From: Armillaria gallica
Taxonomy: Eukaryota > Basidiomycota > Agaricomycetes > Agaricales > Physalacriaceae
DNA: 64,000 nucleotides
Assembly: GCA_037576215.1 (NCBI GenBank)
Contig: JBANDB010000005.1
Location: forward strand, 2,418,001 to 2,482,000
Direction of reading: 5' to 3'
Below the pieces are notes generated by a model. That model ran no database searches. It was not told the DNA's origin and saw only the letters and a list, made by a program, of their open reading frames with translations. Made by a program: the position numbers and the translations under genes. Of the stretch, positions 12,371 to 24,059 are shown piece by piece. The first letter of the stretch is position 1; each line of letters starts with the position of its first letter.

Positions 12371-14040
12371 AACTGTACCAGCCGTCCATCGTCTTCATCC
12401 CACCGCCTCCCTCCGACGAACTTCCGGCGTTTTGCGCTGACGACCTGGTTGGATTACATGCAATGAGAATCCGAAAACAAAAGACGCGGCAGAACGCATA
12501 CAGGATGTCACTTTTTTTTTCAACGAACCACGACTGCGAACATCACCCTCTTGCCAATCCAGTCAAGGAAGCGAGTGACGTTCGGTGAATGCCAGGGTCG
12601 CGTCACTGACATCCAGTGTGTTATGGACGGCTCCAGGGTATGTCTACCATCGTCATCTCGAATGCTGGTTTCTTATTGACGCAACTGTCATCTGCAGTTT
12701 GTTCGTCGAGGGGAGATGGAGTCCTTTGCGATGAACGGCTCCAAGGAGAGCTTGTTTGTCGGTCATGTTGTCGGAGCCCTCAGCGCCATTGTCTCTACTG
12801 TTGCTACATCTTCCTTCTCCGTTTCCTACCTGCTCTTCGGTTTACCTTCACCTAAACTCCGACGCCCAAAATCCTGACCACCCGAGAACGCGTACTTCCT
12901 TCTAAATGGTGGTGGCTGGAACATACGGCCTGCCTTCTCGTCTTCCTCCACGTGTATACGAACACGTCGTTTGAGATCCCTAGTCCGAGGCTGCTTTCCA
13001 TACGGGAGGTGGGATAGTGGATCACATCTGTCTTTATCCTTTCCAGGAAGGAGCTCGCTCGTTTCCTCTTAATTTCGCCTCTAGTAGAGAGAAGGGGGTG
13101 TTTCCGCTCTCATCTACGGTATCCGTTACGCCCCGACATGGCCTGGTCATTTGGGCTGGCACCGCTAGCAAGCCTAATGTTATCATGGATGTACGCAGGG
13201 CTATTCCATTCCCCGTCCTCTAACGCACCACCTCCCGACCGAAAGCCGTCATCCACTTGGTCCAATGCGATTATATCATCCTCCTGGTGGACGGCTCTGT
13301 TCTTCATTCAAATCATACTCGTTTACTCCTGCCTGGCAGCGAGCATACTCTGGACTGGGTCCACAGTTGCATAGCCCATTCTGCCACTATTACCCAGAAT
13401 TCGGAACCTTCAAACTAGCACCTGACGGTCCTGCTTTTCACGCCCCAACGGCGGCGATGCTTCAACTTGGACGACTGGTTCACGTAGATGACGCGCCACC
13501 AAGAGGACGGAACTAGGGGAGAACCTTGAAGGAAAAGATTCGGCGTCGTGCTTCCACTCTAGTATGTTCATGATTCTCGTTCTGTTGACTTCGCACTAAT
13601 TCACCTGCAGTTCATAACGGACAATATTAAGAAGCACCAATCTCTCACTTGTGTATCTCTATCCTCCTTTCACGTATCGCAGGTGGTGTGCCCTCATCAG
13701 CAGTACAAGAGCATCGAGAACATCCCGCCGGCCCTTCATCCTTCGCTTCCCCCATGTCTTTAGGAATTTCCACTGCCGACTGCTGCTGAGAACTTTGTGC
13801 TAATGCAAATTGTTCGACTCTATACGTGGAACCGGGCGTACTGAAGAACGACGCTTGCAACGTCGAGAACATAAATTACTGCGGAATGAACGCGACAGGA
13901 AATGTAACCATGATTTATGACGCGGCTCCAGTTAGTTTGGTCCATTACCTCCCGATTAATGACTGACGTTTCGCCAAATAGATCTCTTGACCTCACGATA
14001 GTCTTGACTCCCTTGGCGTTTCGGTAGGGCTTGAAGGACA
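12080..14040 (+). pseudogene. P-type copy of an unrecognised intron-bearing gene family (P1)
   Basis: Homologous along its length to 24060-25970 (plus), 16560-17900 (minus) and 42560-44830 (minus). Ordered landmarks: SQLP...PTVIEDYINITLPCP near 12110-12180; an intron 12638-12697 (GTATGT donor, TTGAC branch, TCTGCAG acceptor); a block reading EIPSPRLLSIREVG...HICLYPFQEG near 12975-13050; a second intron from about 13563 (GTATGTTCATG) to 13611; FITDNIKKHQSLTCV; and ENINYCGMNATGNVTMIYD near 13858-13930 followed by a GTTAGT donor. Stops and frame changes separate the blocks. N-x-T/S sites suggest a secreted or lumenal protein. I cannot name the family. Confidence 0.55.
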
Positions 14041-16559
14041 ATCAGCTCGGAAGTTCCGGGATCGAAACACCTTTTTCGTATTCCACCACCATCGATGATA
14101 AGTCTCGCCCATCGATCAACCAGCAGCGTTTTGTCTTTGCTCGACTGAAGATACGCAACACAAGCTCTTCGTTTGTCAAGGCTTTTTTGACGCGGATTTT
14201 GTACTCCCCAACTCTCAACTTCAACCTTGGTTCGCGTCAACGTATCCATATCAGTTTTTAGCAGACCTTGGCCCGGAGGAAGCGAGGCACAGAGTTTGGC
14301 GTTTTACAGGCGGAGAGGGGCGGGAGGGACGTGTCCATGCTTAGTTCAACTAGGCCAGAATGTTGCTTTTTTTTGGAACCGGTGTGGGGGCTGCGTCGGT
14401 TTTCTATCCTGGGTTCTTGTTGCCAGTCGAAGTCGAAATCGCAGCCATGCAGAAACCGGTCTATGATGTTAACCTGGCAATAGCATTCTCCGTCATGACG
14501 GGAGAAAGAACAAGCCCGGAACAGCTCCCAGGATTCCTTTGACGACGCCCCAGATGCTTCAGCCCAATCGTATGATGATATCTCGTTCTCTCGTCTTTCG
14601 GCATGCAGCTTCGCTTCGCGTATGTTTTCATTTTCATCTTTTCATCCTATTTGCTGATATTTCTTCTGACACTTGTAGGACGTCAAAATTCGGTGGAGTC
14701 TCAATTAGCGCATTCTCGTAGCTCTGCGGACGAGTTAGTTCTTGACCGTCGATAATGCGTATTCACGTGCAAGGAGCGCGTTTTGTGGTGGATTTGGTAT
14801 TAGCGGTGGGTGCTGCGTTCCTATTTGGTGTTTCCGTGGCTTATAGGTTCTGAAGTCACCCTACCGCCGCTAAGGTGGACCCCTTTCGACCTCTCCCTTC
14901 CCATCCTTCCCGCGGCATTTCCTCTTCCCCACCCTAGTCTCTATTCTCCATTCCCAGGCAGCTCAGGACTCGGAGGTGTGGGGAGGGAGCTTCATACGCC
15001 GATGCAAAGCGTTGACCACGCACGTACGTCAAGTCTGTTCTTATTCCCTTTTCTTCAATTGACCTGCTTCCAGAACATCGGTATTATCCTCCACTTTGTG
15101 AGTACGGCGAGCGATCGGATTATCAAGGTCGTTGACTCACGGAATACAGTGAGCTGTCTTTTCCCCCTAATCTGTGCCAATACGGGCCTGACACTGCTCC
15201 AGACGACCTTCTCGACATCAACCTAAGATCTCCTCGTGACGGCATCAATAGGTTTTTGTGCCGAGACCACATATCGCGTTCCGGCGAGCAAGATTTCGTA
15301 TCCCGCAAGAGAAGGGTGGAGAGTAGGCATCTATGGATTGTCCGCGTGCGAGGGCGGTCCTCGTTTGTGAGTGCTGCATTGTCATTTGATTCTCACTATC
15401 TAATGCAGTTTGACGCAGTTCTTTCACATTGGGTCCGTCGACGTCTTTGAACATTCCTCTTGCCAATCGCCTTCCCCTCGCAACGTATACATACGGTCGG
15501 CGACTCGAAGTCAAATCTTGCGCCAAGGCAATGTATCTCGTTCCAGAGAGAGAGGGCGGAGCACCATGCTTGGACGTTTATGGAGCCGTTTTGGTTTGCT
15601 GGAGGTGAGTTTGATATCTTTACTTCGTTTCGCACTGGCTGATCTAATTGTAGCAGAATTCCCGGCCCTTCATTCGTTTTCAATGGCTGTCCCTTCACCA
15701 AGACCACGTCCATCATGCTGTGACTTTCGTAGGAACCCAGGTCTGCGGCGACACGACGTATAGAGTCCAGCGAGCAAGGGGCACGTAATGTCTCTGCGCA
15801 TGACAGGGAAGGACGACGATCCCCCGATCATGCAAGACCCACCCCTTTCCGCGCGCGCGAAGGCATGCTCGTACTCGGTCTTCAGCGCACGTTCTTCCCC
15901 GCACCATCCCTTCCTCGGTGATATGTGGAGTGCATGGGAGGTACGATTTCAACGGGAGACTACGCTTGGCCGGCGCACAAACCGGAGGAAGCCCCCTCCC
16001 GTTTGTGCTTTTGCTGATTACCTTCGGGACGGAGAGATTATGATCCTACGAGGCAGAGAGCCTGCTGACCTACGGGTTTTTTCGTTGCCTAACCGTGTTA
16101 ATTTCTTGTTAGGCAAATGTTCCCAGAAATCTCTTCGCCTCGATTCTCTTCTTTTAGTTACATCATGTACAGTAGTAGTATCAATAAACACTTTCTGCTC
16201 TTTCTTCCCTTACCGCGCCTGCCCTCGTCGAGAAATCCGCCTTTTCGTCGTCTTCCTCCATATCTTTGATGCAAGTGCACTGCCACCAGCCCCAACCTTG
16301 CCTTTACCATGAACATGGTACGTATCACCGTGTGCATCGACTCGGACACGCGCACACGAAGCACCTATCAATCACTGTCCTGTTCACCCAGTGAAAGCTT
16401 ACTACACCCGAATAATACAACCAAGGGTAGCACATCGGGGGACAGGTCCTTGAATTTGAATACTCAAATGGGCGCCTGCGACAGTATCCTCTGGAAAAAG
16501 TGTGAGTATGGATGAGAATCAAAGCACAGCAGGAAGCTGTGTGAGATGCGAAAATCTAT
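14041..16559. other. No complete gene; possible C-terminal tail of a P/Q copy
   Basis: Around 14440-14570 the plus strand resembles 28490-28600, where a hydrophobic helix is followed by a PEQPPGYP...MPQMP tail; here the matching parts read SPEQLPGF and, in another frame, TPQMLQP. The rest (14.6-16.5 kb) has pyrimidine-rich tracts and short open frames on both strands but no domain I recognise. Confidence 0.4.
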
Positions 16560-17900
16560 CTGACGAAAGGTCAGTAAGTAATTGGGAGACAATGAAGCGA
16601 ACTAACACGGAGCAGATATGGGTAAGCTATGGTTGCATTTTCTGTCGGGTCCATTCCGCATTGATTGATGTTCTCGACGATGTAATCGTTGTTCTTCGGT
16701 ACGTTGACTTTCACGCATAGAGTCAACATCTTCACACTAGCGAAAAGTTCGCGGCAGCAGTCGGTGGTGCATATTACTGAGGAAATGGAGGAAGTGAAGG
16801 ATGATCATCGATGAAGAGCCGACACGCTGACTTGAAGCAAATAAATTTCTTGTAGTGCTGGTAGGGCTTCCCGCCACGACACATGTGAACGACTCATGCT
16901 TCTTGATACTGACCATTACCGCCATTTCGTCGCCGGTGTTGGAATCGACTTCGAACTGGGGGTGTGAACAATGGGGAGTCTTTGACATAGAGGTATGGAG
17001 GACAAGGGATAATCGATAAAGCTGCGCTCTATCTGTGCGGACGCACGCTGGGAAGAAATGATGGTCTGTACGTCAACGTCACGGCTTGCTCGCGTGCGCT
17101 ATACAACGCAGATTTGAAGTGGATAGCGACTAGAGAATTTTCTGAGTTGTCGAGATATTCCTGCTTTATATGGGCGACGTAGAAACTAATCTGGAAGGAG
17201 GTTCGCGTGGTACGGCAGTCGTGGTCTCTGCACTGGTGTTGTAGAGATTGTAGGTGAAGAAGAACCTGAGACGCGGAGAAGGATGTAGTAAATTAGGGTA
17301 CGGTTGACATTGCGAACAAACATTTTCTCCTTGGAGTCGGTGCTCACATCGCTGAAGGACTTGTTCCGGTAGTACTTGATGGTCTTCTTCTCGGCGAATG
17401 ACTATTACGAACTGCAGATGAAAGTCGTGTCGATACAAGTTCAACGAGGTGACGATGGCGGACATACCCTGGAGTCGTAACACGCTGGATGACGGCGATG
17501 CGACTTTCACATTCACAGAAACCTCCCTCCTCGGTATTCCCGCTCCAAGTCTTCTCACCCATAACTAGAGTCATCCGCCAGCACGATGCCTGCGCATCCA
17601 TTCCTTCCAGTCAATCTCCGCCAAAAACTATGTCATTGACAATCCAGCAGAGTCCCGTTCAAGCTGAGGGGCTGCTACCCTGGCTGTATTAACCAAGGAA
17701 TTTTTATCGTGCTCCACCTACACGATGCCGAATTCCCTTCCGACTCCCACTCCATTGATGAGGAGCCACTACCCTTGGAGGACTCTCCGTGCCCGGACAT
17801 TTACCAAAACATTGACGTGACAGGCACGTAAGCTTTTGCTAGGTGAACAGGCGTGGATGAGGACTTCCGTAGTCCTCGATGACGATGGGAGCTGTGATCG
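16560..17900 (-). pseudogene. P-type copy, minus strand (P3)
   Basis: Carries the same landmarks as the copy at 12.1-14.0 kb in reverse: the intron 17467-17412 (GTATGTCCGCC donor, TCTGCAG acceptor), a block ending KKTIKYYRNKSFSDVSTD, the KKHESFTCV block near 16900, and YIVENINQCGMDPTENATIAY near 16690-16630. CpG sites are retained. It is the closest CpG-bearing relative of the decayed copy at 42.56-44.83 kb. At 17730-17820 the plus strand reads HDAEFPSDSHSIDEEPLPLE, an acidic peptide also partly kept at 44.6 kb, so the orientation of the outer part is uncertain. Confidence 0.5.
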
Positions 17901-17999
17901 AGGTTTCGGATCGGAGTTTCCATCCGATGGCTAGCATAGCAAAGAGTCGACCTCTTTGAAATTCTTCCTGTATCGACGACGACGATCATCCTCACGGGC

Positions 18000-18440
18000 C
18001 ATCCTCCGGTCCCCTCTTTCTCTTTCTGGCGTCTTTGGGCGGGAGTTCGTATACTCTGAGTCCTGTACAAGTGATCCGATGGATTGGTAGTGGTGTTTGA
18101 CTGGCTTTCGCGGAGCTGAAGGCATATACCAGCTCGCCTGACAAGCACTTTCTATTCCCAAACACCTGGCCACAAGGTTCCCGTACTACTGTTTGCAGTG
18201 CCTGACTCTGCTTCCGGGGCTTCTGAATAGTCAAAGGAAATCGCCACTGTAAAGTTACTTCTCCCTTGGAGTCGCTGGAACGCAATAGCGATATCTAGCT
18301 TCCCGGCGACTTTCTCCTCGATGAAAATACCGACAACCGTTATGAATTGTACAAGAAGATGTCAATAGAAACTCAGCGAGATGAGAACGGCAGACATACG
18401 CAACATCAGACGCCATTAACACAGTCAGAAGGCAACTTTT
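18000..18440 (-). pseudogene. Fragment of the P/Q family
   Basis: The minus strand has the family-typical sequence TATGTCTGCCGTTCTCATC (donor GT eroded) near 18400 and then an open stretch reading VVGIFIEEKVAGKLDIAIAF and onward to GTLWPGVWE with a stop near 18167. The equivalent block at 27165 and 46610 reads FIEEKKLESF or its frame-broken form. The 3-prime splice AG expected before it is not intact here. Function unknown. Confidence 0.45.
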
Positions 18441-19087
18441 CAAGTTGCGAGTCTCAGTCTACGAAGTTGGAATGCTACACGTAAGACTTGCTAGCTGATA
18501 GAAGCTCGTCCTAAAGAGGCTAGGCTGAGAATGGCTGTGGGCAGACGGGTTGTGGGAGGAAGTGTCACGTTTCCCACAGATGCTTGGCTCGACGGAGGAT
18601 GCCAAACAACGCATTCATCTTGCGCTGATATTCCGTCCAAGGATTATCTTCGCTTCGTTCTCCCTTCTCTCCCTTCATTTAAATCACTTCGTCACCTCTT
18701 CACTGCTTCGCCCGCCTCACCTACCTAAGCATTCCCGGGCCCTTCTGTGCTTGGGTAGCGCCTGATCTGTCAGTGTGGCTACGTCTTTAAGCTGCTCAGA
18801 TTCCAGGTTTCCCGAACAACCGAGTCCTCAGCTCCCACTGCTACGAGTTTGAGCTTGCGGCATCTGGTATTCATCTCGGAACCTGCCTCATTGCCGGTCT
18901 CCCCTCTGCTCAACTCTTAGTTATCTCAAATCCGAGAGTTCCCCCCCCCCAACCCAAGAACAAGCAGTTGTATCACATCTCAAATTTCATTCATTGGTTC
19001 CATTTGAATACCTGTTACCATTGCCATTCTTGTTTCGATTCATAGCTTTGCTTAGACCGTCTAGCACGCTAACTCCGCTGCGCCAGC
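18441..19087. other. Upstream region of the Smr gene
   Basis: No coding sequence recognised. The last 400 bases are pyrimidine-rich, with a run of C at 18942-18950, as is common in fungal promoters. No clear TATA box. Confidence 0.4.
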
Positions 19088-20707
19088 ATGTCTATCTTGA
19101 CGGGGGTGGTTCTCGAGGCTGCAATCTTGCTGGCGATTATCTGGGTTTTTTGGGCTGAATTATCCCAAGAATCCAGCGGATCCGGACAGTATACCCTTCC
19201 GGTTCACCGGCAACAGCAACATCAACCGGTACATCAGTCACCTCCTCGTCCACCGCCTCCACCATCACAAAGTTATCGACCATCAGCATATACCCCTCTG
19301 CTTCATCAGCCAGAGCAACATCGACCGGTATATCAGCCACCTCCTCGTCCACCACCTCCATCACAAAGCCCTCGATCATCAATATATACACCTCCGGTTC
19401 ATCAGCCAGAGCAACCTCAACCGGTATCTCAGCCACCTCCTCATCGACCGCCTCCATCACAAAGTTATCGACCATCACCATATACCCCTCTGCTTCATCA
19501 GCCAGAGCAACATCGACCGACATATCAACCACCTCCTCGTCCACCGCCTCCACCACAAAGCCCTCGATCATCACTATATACACCTCCGGTACCTCAGCTA
19601 CCTCCTCGTCCACCGCCTCCATCACAAAGTTATCAATCATCACCATATACCCCTCCGATTCATCAGCCAGAGCAACATCAACCGGTATCTCAACCACCTC
19701 CTCATCAGCCACCTCCATCACAAAGTTATCAATCATTACCATATACCCCTCCAGTTCATCAGCCAGAGCAACATCAACCAGTATCTCAACCACCTCCTCG
19801 TTCACCCCCTCCATCACAAAGTCATCGATCATCACCGTATACACCACCGTCACATGGACCGCCAAAACACGAGGTATCACAGTTTCTTCCACAGTACTTC
19901 CCACTCGCTGAAAAGTTTGAAATAGGACATCAACCAGCAAGACCAGCCGAATGAATACTACATCGGCCTTCGTGCACGCGCCAATGAGGAAAAGGATGAA
20001 ATGGCAAGATGCAAGAGTGAAAGCCAAGAGGCCTATAACCGCAGGGATCACGCTGCAGCCAAGGACCTCTCAAAACAAGGGAAAAATCATAAACAGAAAA
20101 TGGAACAGCTGAACAAAGAAGCGAGCACCTGGATTTATCTTGGTCGGTGCTATGATCCATACCCTTTGTACTCGATGTGAATGCTCATTTTCTCGGTAGA
20201 AAAAAACCGTGTAAGCTGTTGCGCGTCACGTTCGTTTGGGATACTAATTCTGTTATTCAGCATAGCAAACCTGGGGAGATAGACCTGCATGGCCTTTATG
20301 TCAAAGAAGCTATTACATATACAGATGCTGCCCTCGAAGAGGCGAAGCTTCGAGGTGACTCTGAAATTAGGCTCATCGTTGGTACGTGCAGGTCATGCAA
20401 AGTCTTCCATTGAATCTGAAGTCTGTATTGTAGGTAAAGGGCTGCACTGTGAGGGCGGGGAAGCAAAATTAGGACCGGCTATCAAGGGCCTGATGCGCAA
20501 GTACGTCAGCGTACATTCTGCGAGTAATCAGAGTTCGACTAACCTTCGTACAGATACCAGTTGCCCGCAGAGTTTAACCCCTCAAATTCCGGTGTTCTTG
20601 TCGTCGGGCTTAATGGAGACGCCCCGATCCGCCACCGCCAACATCTCAATATTTCCCACCGTCGCTCTCGTCGCCATAGGCGACGAGCAGGCAACATTGG
20701 AGCATAG
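19088..20707 (+). CDS. Membrane-anchored proline-rich DUF1771-Smr domain protein
   Basis: Six exons: 19088-19873, 19926-20142, 20200-20210, 20261-20381, 20434-20500, 20554-20707; 451 residues. All junctions keep frame. Introns are 50-57 bp; intron 3 has a perfect TACTAAT branch site, intron 2 a weaker GTCGGT donor. Residues 5-23 form one hydrophobic helix. Residues 35-260 are about seven copies of a 27-34 residue repeat (HQPEQHxPVxQPPPRPPPPS...YTPP). Residues 271-334 match DUF1771 (YYIGLRARANEEKDEMARC...ASTWIY); 339-415 match Smr, with DLHGLYVKEA at 346 and GKGLHCEGG, then an arginine-rich tail. Smr domains bind or nick nucleic acids; the DUF1771-Smr pairing is common in eukaryotes. The N-terminal helix and proline repeats are unusual and suggest the nucleic-acid domain is held at a membrane. 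That localisation is inferred. The gene appears intact. Confidence 0.88.
20200..20210 (+). other. 11-nucleotide micro-exon of the Smr gene
   Basis: Exon AAAAAAACCGT lies between CGGTAG and GTAAGC. Splicing it in gives WIYL-EKNR-HSKPGEIDLHGL, which matches the usual DUF1771-Smr linker (for example xENNxxxKPGEIDLHGL) and keeps the frame; omitting it breaks the frame. Supported by frame and family fit only. Confidence 0.7.
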
Positions 20708-21219
20708 GAAAGTATGGAAACAATCCATCCCTAACTCTACTGCAAAGACATGTACCAGTAATACCTCTCCCATGAAATGTAACCTGTATCCGCAAACCCA
20801 CCAAAAAGAACCCCAAAAATGGACCAAATCTACAAAATGCGAACTTGAAAGTGCAACATAGACCCGGCGTACGACGCCCATCGAGTCCAAATCTCCTCCT
20901 CTATCTTTCTTTTTGTGATGTTTGTCTCCCCCAAATCAATCTCAGTTTCTGTCAGCTTCGTCGTATTTCGGATGGTCGAAAAGCCAATCGGAGACTTTGA
21001 CATCCACAAGTCGACTATTGAAAGCCGGCGGGATTCGGGCTGGGTGTATATCTATTGACGGGTCATTCGTTGCGTTTTTCGAGTGCTACGCAACTTGATA
21101 TACCACACGTACAACCGAAGATCAATATTACTAGATCAACCAGATTATTGACGATCGTGATTGATGACGAGTCTAACACCCACGCTTACAGAAGCCCCTT
21201 TCGCTCGTCGGCATTTGGC
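20708..21219. other. No gene recognised
   Basis: 3-prime flank of the Smr gene. Open frames on both strands run through the gene end, but none has recognisable content. Confidence 0.4.
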
Positions 21220-22640
21220 GGAGATTCCTACATGCAACGGTAGCGGCTCCTCGATTTGAATGGCGCTTGGACGACATGTCAGCGAGATAACTTTGGGGAG
21301 AGATGGGGAGAGGAAGGCAGGCGGAGGACCGGCCAGCGGGAGGACGCTTAGCTTTGCTCATGTCGCCGTCATCTGGGCTCGAAATTTCCATACAGTTATT
21401 GTGTTGAAACTTGCGACTCAACAAAGCTGGAGGTCAAATGTTAACAGGCTGACGCGGGCGTTTGCTAGTGGGACGTCGTGGAAGAGAGAGAAGGAGCAGT
21501 TTAGGCGTAGAACTTTTGCGGGGTGAATTAGCAGATTCTGAATGTTATTTTCCGTGAAGGAACTCACGGTAGCATATGGTCGGGCTAGGCAGCTCAGCAA
21601 GATGTCCGCATTCCTGAGCCAATCCACTGTAACACGCGGTATCGACTCAGACAAGGATATCCTTGTGTCCGTGACAGAATTCACGACCTTGGGGTTGGTG
21701 GGCACTTCGCCTGTCAGAGTCGGCTGGGCGGAAAGCTTAGGACAGCCATAAGCTTCGGTGGGTTTGTGCTGGGCAGGGTGCGGAACTTGTCGTGAAATAG
21801 AGTGGATATAAAGACTAGCACGGTGTGGTCGAAGCTTGAAGAACCTGCTGTACGGACAGAGCTCAGGACGGAGTGCCGCTGGACATCGCTCGTCGCTATC
21901 TGCTTGGGAAGCTGAGCCTCGTATCTGGGGACATTGAACCGCGGCGGCACGGTGGGGAAAATAGCGAACGCAGTAGTATTTGATGACGGGATGTTCGTCT
22001 TGGAAAGTTTCGGCGGTACAGAACACGGCAGCTGTGGTAGATGTAAGCAATGTCAATAAAAGTCAGCGAGATGAGAATGGCCGACGTACCCAAGGACACG
22101 GTCAGCCCTCCCGTCCCTCTATACGCCCGCAAAATGCCAGATTCTGTTCCTCGCTTCTCTTAGGCCATCCCCTGTATGTCGACGCGTCGGCTATGCGAAC
22201 CAAGTCTGAGCGTCGTTCAGGATGAGGAGCGGCTATCATTGGGGGTGCAAAGTCGAGGAATCGCCACGCTAAGAAATCAAACGAGGCTTGAAGGAAGGGC
22301 TGTTCTTTGCGTACGCATCCAGACGAGGAGGGCTTCGAGATTTTGTACGTGCGTGCATGCTCGCAGTCGGATGGAGAGCCTGATCCGAACTCCGATCAGA
22401 GTTTCCCTTCCATCTCCCACCGTCATCGACTACGCCAACTCCCTCGACAAGGCTTCATCATTATTGCAATGGGAGGAAAGGAAGCATAGGACTGGCCGTG
22501 GATAGGAAGAGCCGGGACATGTCTGGTCGCCATTCACTGTTCCCCATCCTCTTTTAACGTGTCCTGTTCTTTACGCCCAGTCGACCATCAGTTTCTTAAT
22601 CCACGCGCTATGGAAGACCGCCCTCCTAGCACTGAGTTTC
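21220..22640. repeat. Duplicated block B2, contains a minus-strand Q-type copy
   Basis: Direct duplicate of 10960-12370. The minus strand reads LILNDAQTWFA near 22220, an intron with donor GT at 22089 and acceptor ACCACAG near 22032, then TAETFQDEHPVIKYY, KLSAQPTLTGEVPTNPKVVNSVTDTRISLS and LFHDVPLANARV in one 212-codon open frame (22056-21418), which is longer than in B1. A stop in the segment before the intron and lack of a downstream partner make a working gene unlikely. Confidence 0.7.
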
Positions 22641-24059
22641 AGAACGTGATGCACGCAGGGCCAGAGAACGCGCCTCTCTTCCTTGACTGCTGTTTGGCGC
22701 TACACTCCAGCTCAAATCTGGGATCGACCTCTCCTTCCGTCTTCCCGCAATCATCAAGGATCGGCATCGACTGGCGCCCGCATGCATACATGAACCCTCG
22801 CGAGATTACCCTCGTGCAGGCCTTACTCTACTGGAAGCGATGGAAACAGAGACTATTCTCTCATCAGACTCGGAAATTGGGTCTTCGACGACGCTCGGAA
22901 TCCTGGTTGGTATGGGGTGGTAGGTCAGTATGAGGCGCAGAATTCGAGACGGAAAGATTGGGGTCGTCACGAAGGACGAAGTCGGTGAAGACGGCTGACA
23001 GTGCTGAGGGTAGTCGGAGCCCTAGTTTGGAGCCATAGGTTAGCTGGTCCTGACACTGTTGCTGTCGTCGAACAGTTTCGACTCTTTGGTATGTTTACCA
23101 TCCCCATTCCACTGAACTCGTATTGAGCTTACTTTCATCTACAGCATGAAATCGACACCCGTGCCAGCCATCCATCATTGAGAAGGTCGCCAAGTTTCTC
23201 GAATTTCTCTCTATGCGTTTAAATGGAAATGCCGGTATGCCCCCATCTGTTAATGTGGATTAGGAACCCTCGCCAGAACGGCAAAGTATTTCTCTTACAT
23301 TCCCTACCCAGCGGCGGCTAGCTCATATCGATGCCCTGACGAAGGGCCTACGTGCTCTCGTTCGCCAGCTGTACTCCGTTCTCTCTACGTGCAGCGAGAC
23401 CAAGTGACCTCGCAGACGAGTGTGCTACCTCAGCCACGGGTCCTTTTCTACCGGGAGCTTTGACCGGGACGCTATACCAACTCATTCGGAAAAAGCAAAA
23501 CATAATTCGGTCTTAACAAGACTGCCGGCTAATCCGACGCACCAAGCCGTTTCACTTTCGGTTTGCACCTGCCATGTCCGCCATTCCTGTTGCGGTGTAA
23601 ACAAGAGTGTCTCAACCCCCGTATTCGGAGCCCGGACTGTCAATTGTCTCCCGCGACCCAGTTCTGATCCCTTATCTCTTCCTGTCTTTTCGACAATGTT
23701 ATCCCGTCATCATCAAGGACTCACGAGCGCGATTCTCGTGGATGTGTACGCTTGACACGGGAATCTGAAATAGCAGACGGAGAGGGCCGAGCGTAGCCTA
23801 GGAGAGGTTCGATGGAGATGTTAGCGGTGTATGTGAACAAAACTGCGGATGGTGTCGAGAAATCTATACGGGAGCAGTTGAGGATACGAATGTGCCGTGT
23901 CTCAGGAGATATCTGGATGCGGATGCGAAGCCTTCGCTCCGTACATCGTGTTGCATGGCTTATTTCCACGTCCATCTGCGCCCATAACCTCCACCTCTTT
24001 CGCTCTTTCTTTTTTTTATGGCATCGTCGTCCTTCGCGGCCTCGGAGTGCCTGCCAACT
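22641..24059. other. No gene recognised
   Basis: CpG-containing DNA between two family copies. A 124-codon open frame ending at 22933 and a 111-codon frame at 23420-23755 have no recognisable domain, signal peptide or splice context. Confidence 0.4.

Noticed and set aside
19137..20051. A 304-codon open frame on the minus strand opposite the Smr gene
   Set aside because: It is the valine/glutamate-rich mirror of the proline-repeat DNA and has no domain; the plus strand gives a coherent spliced protein.
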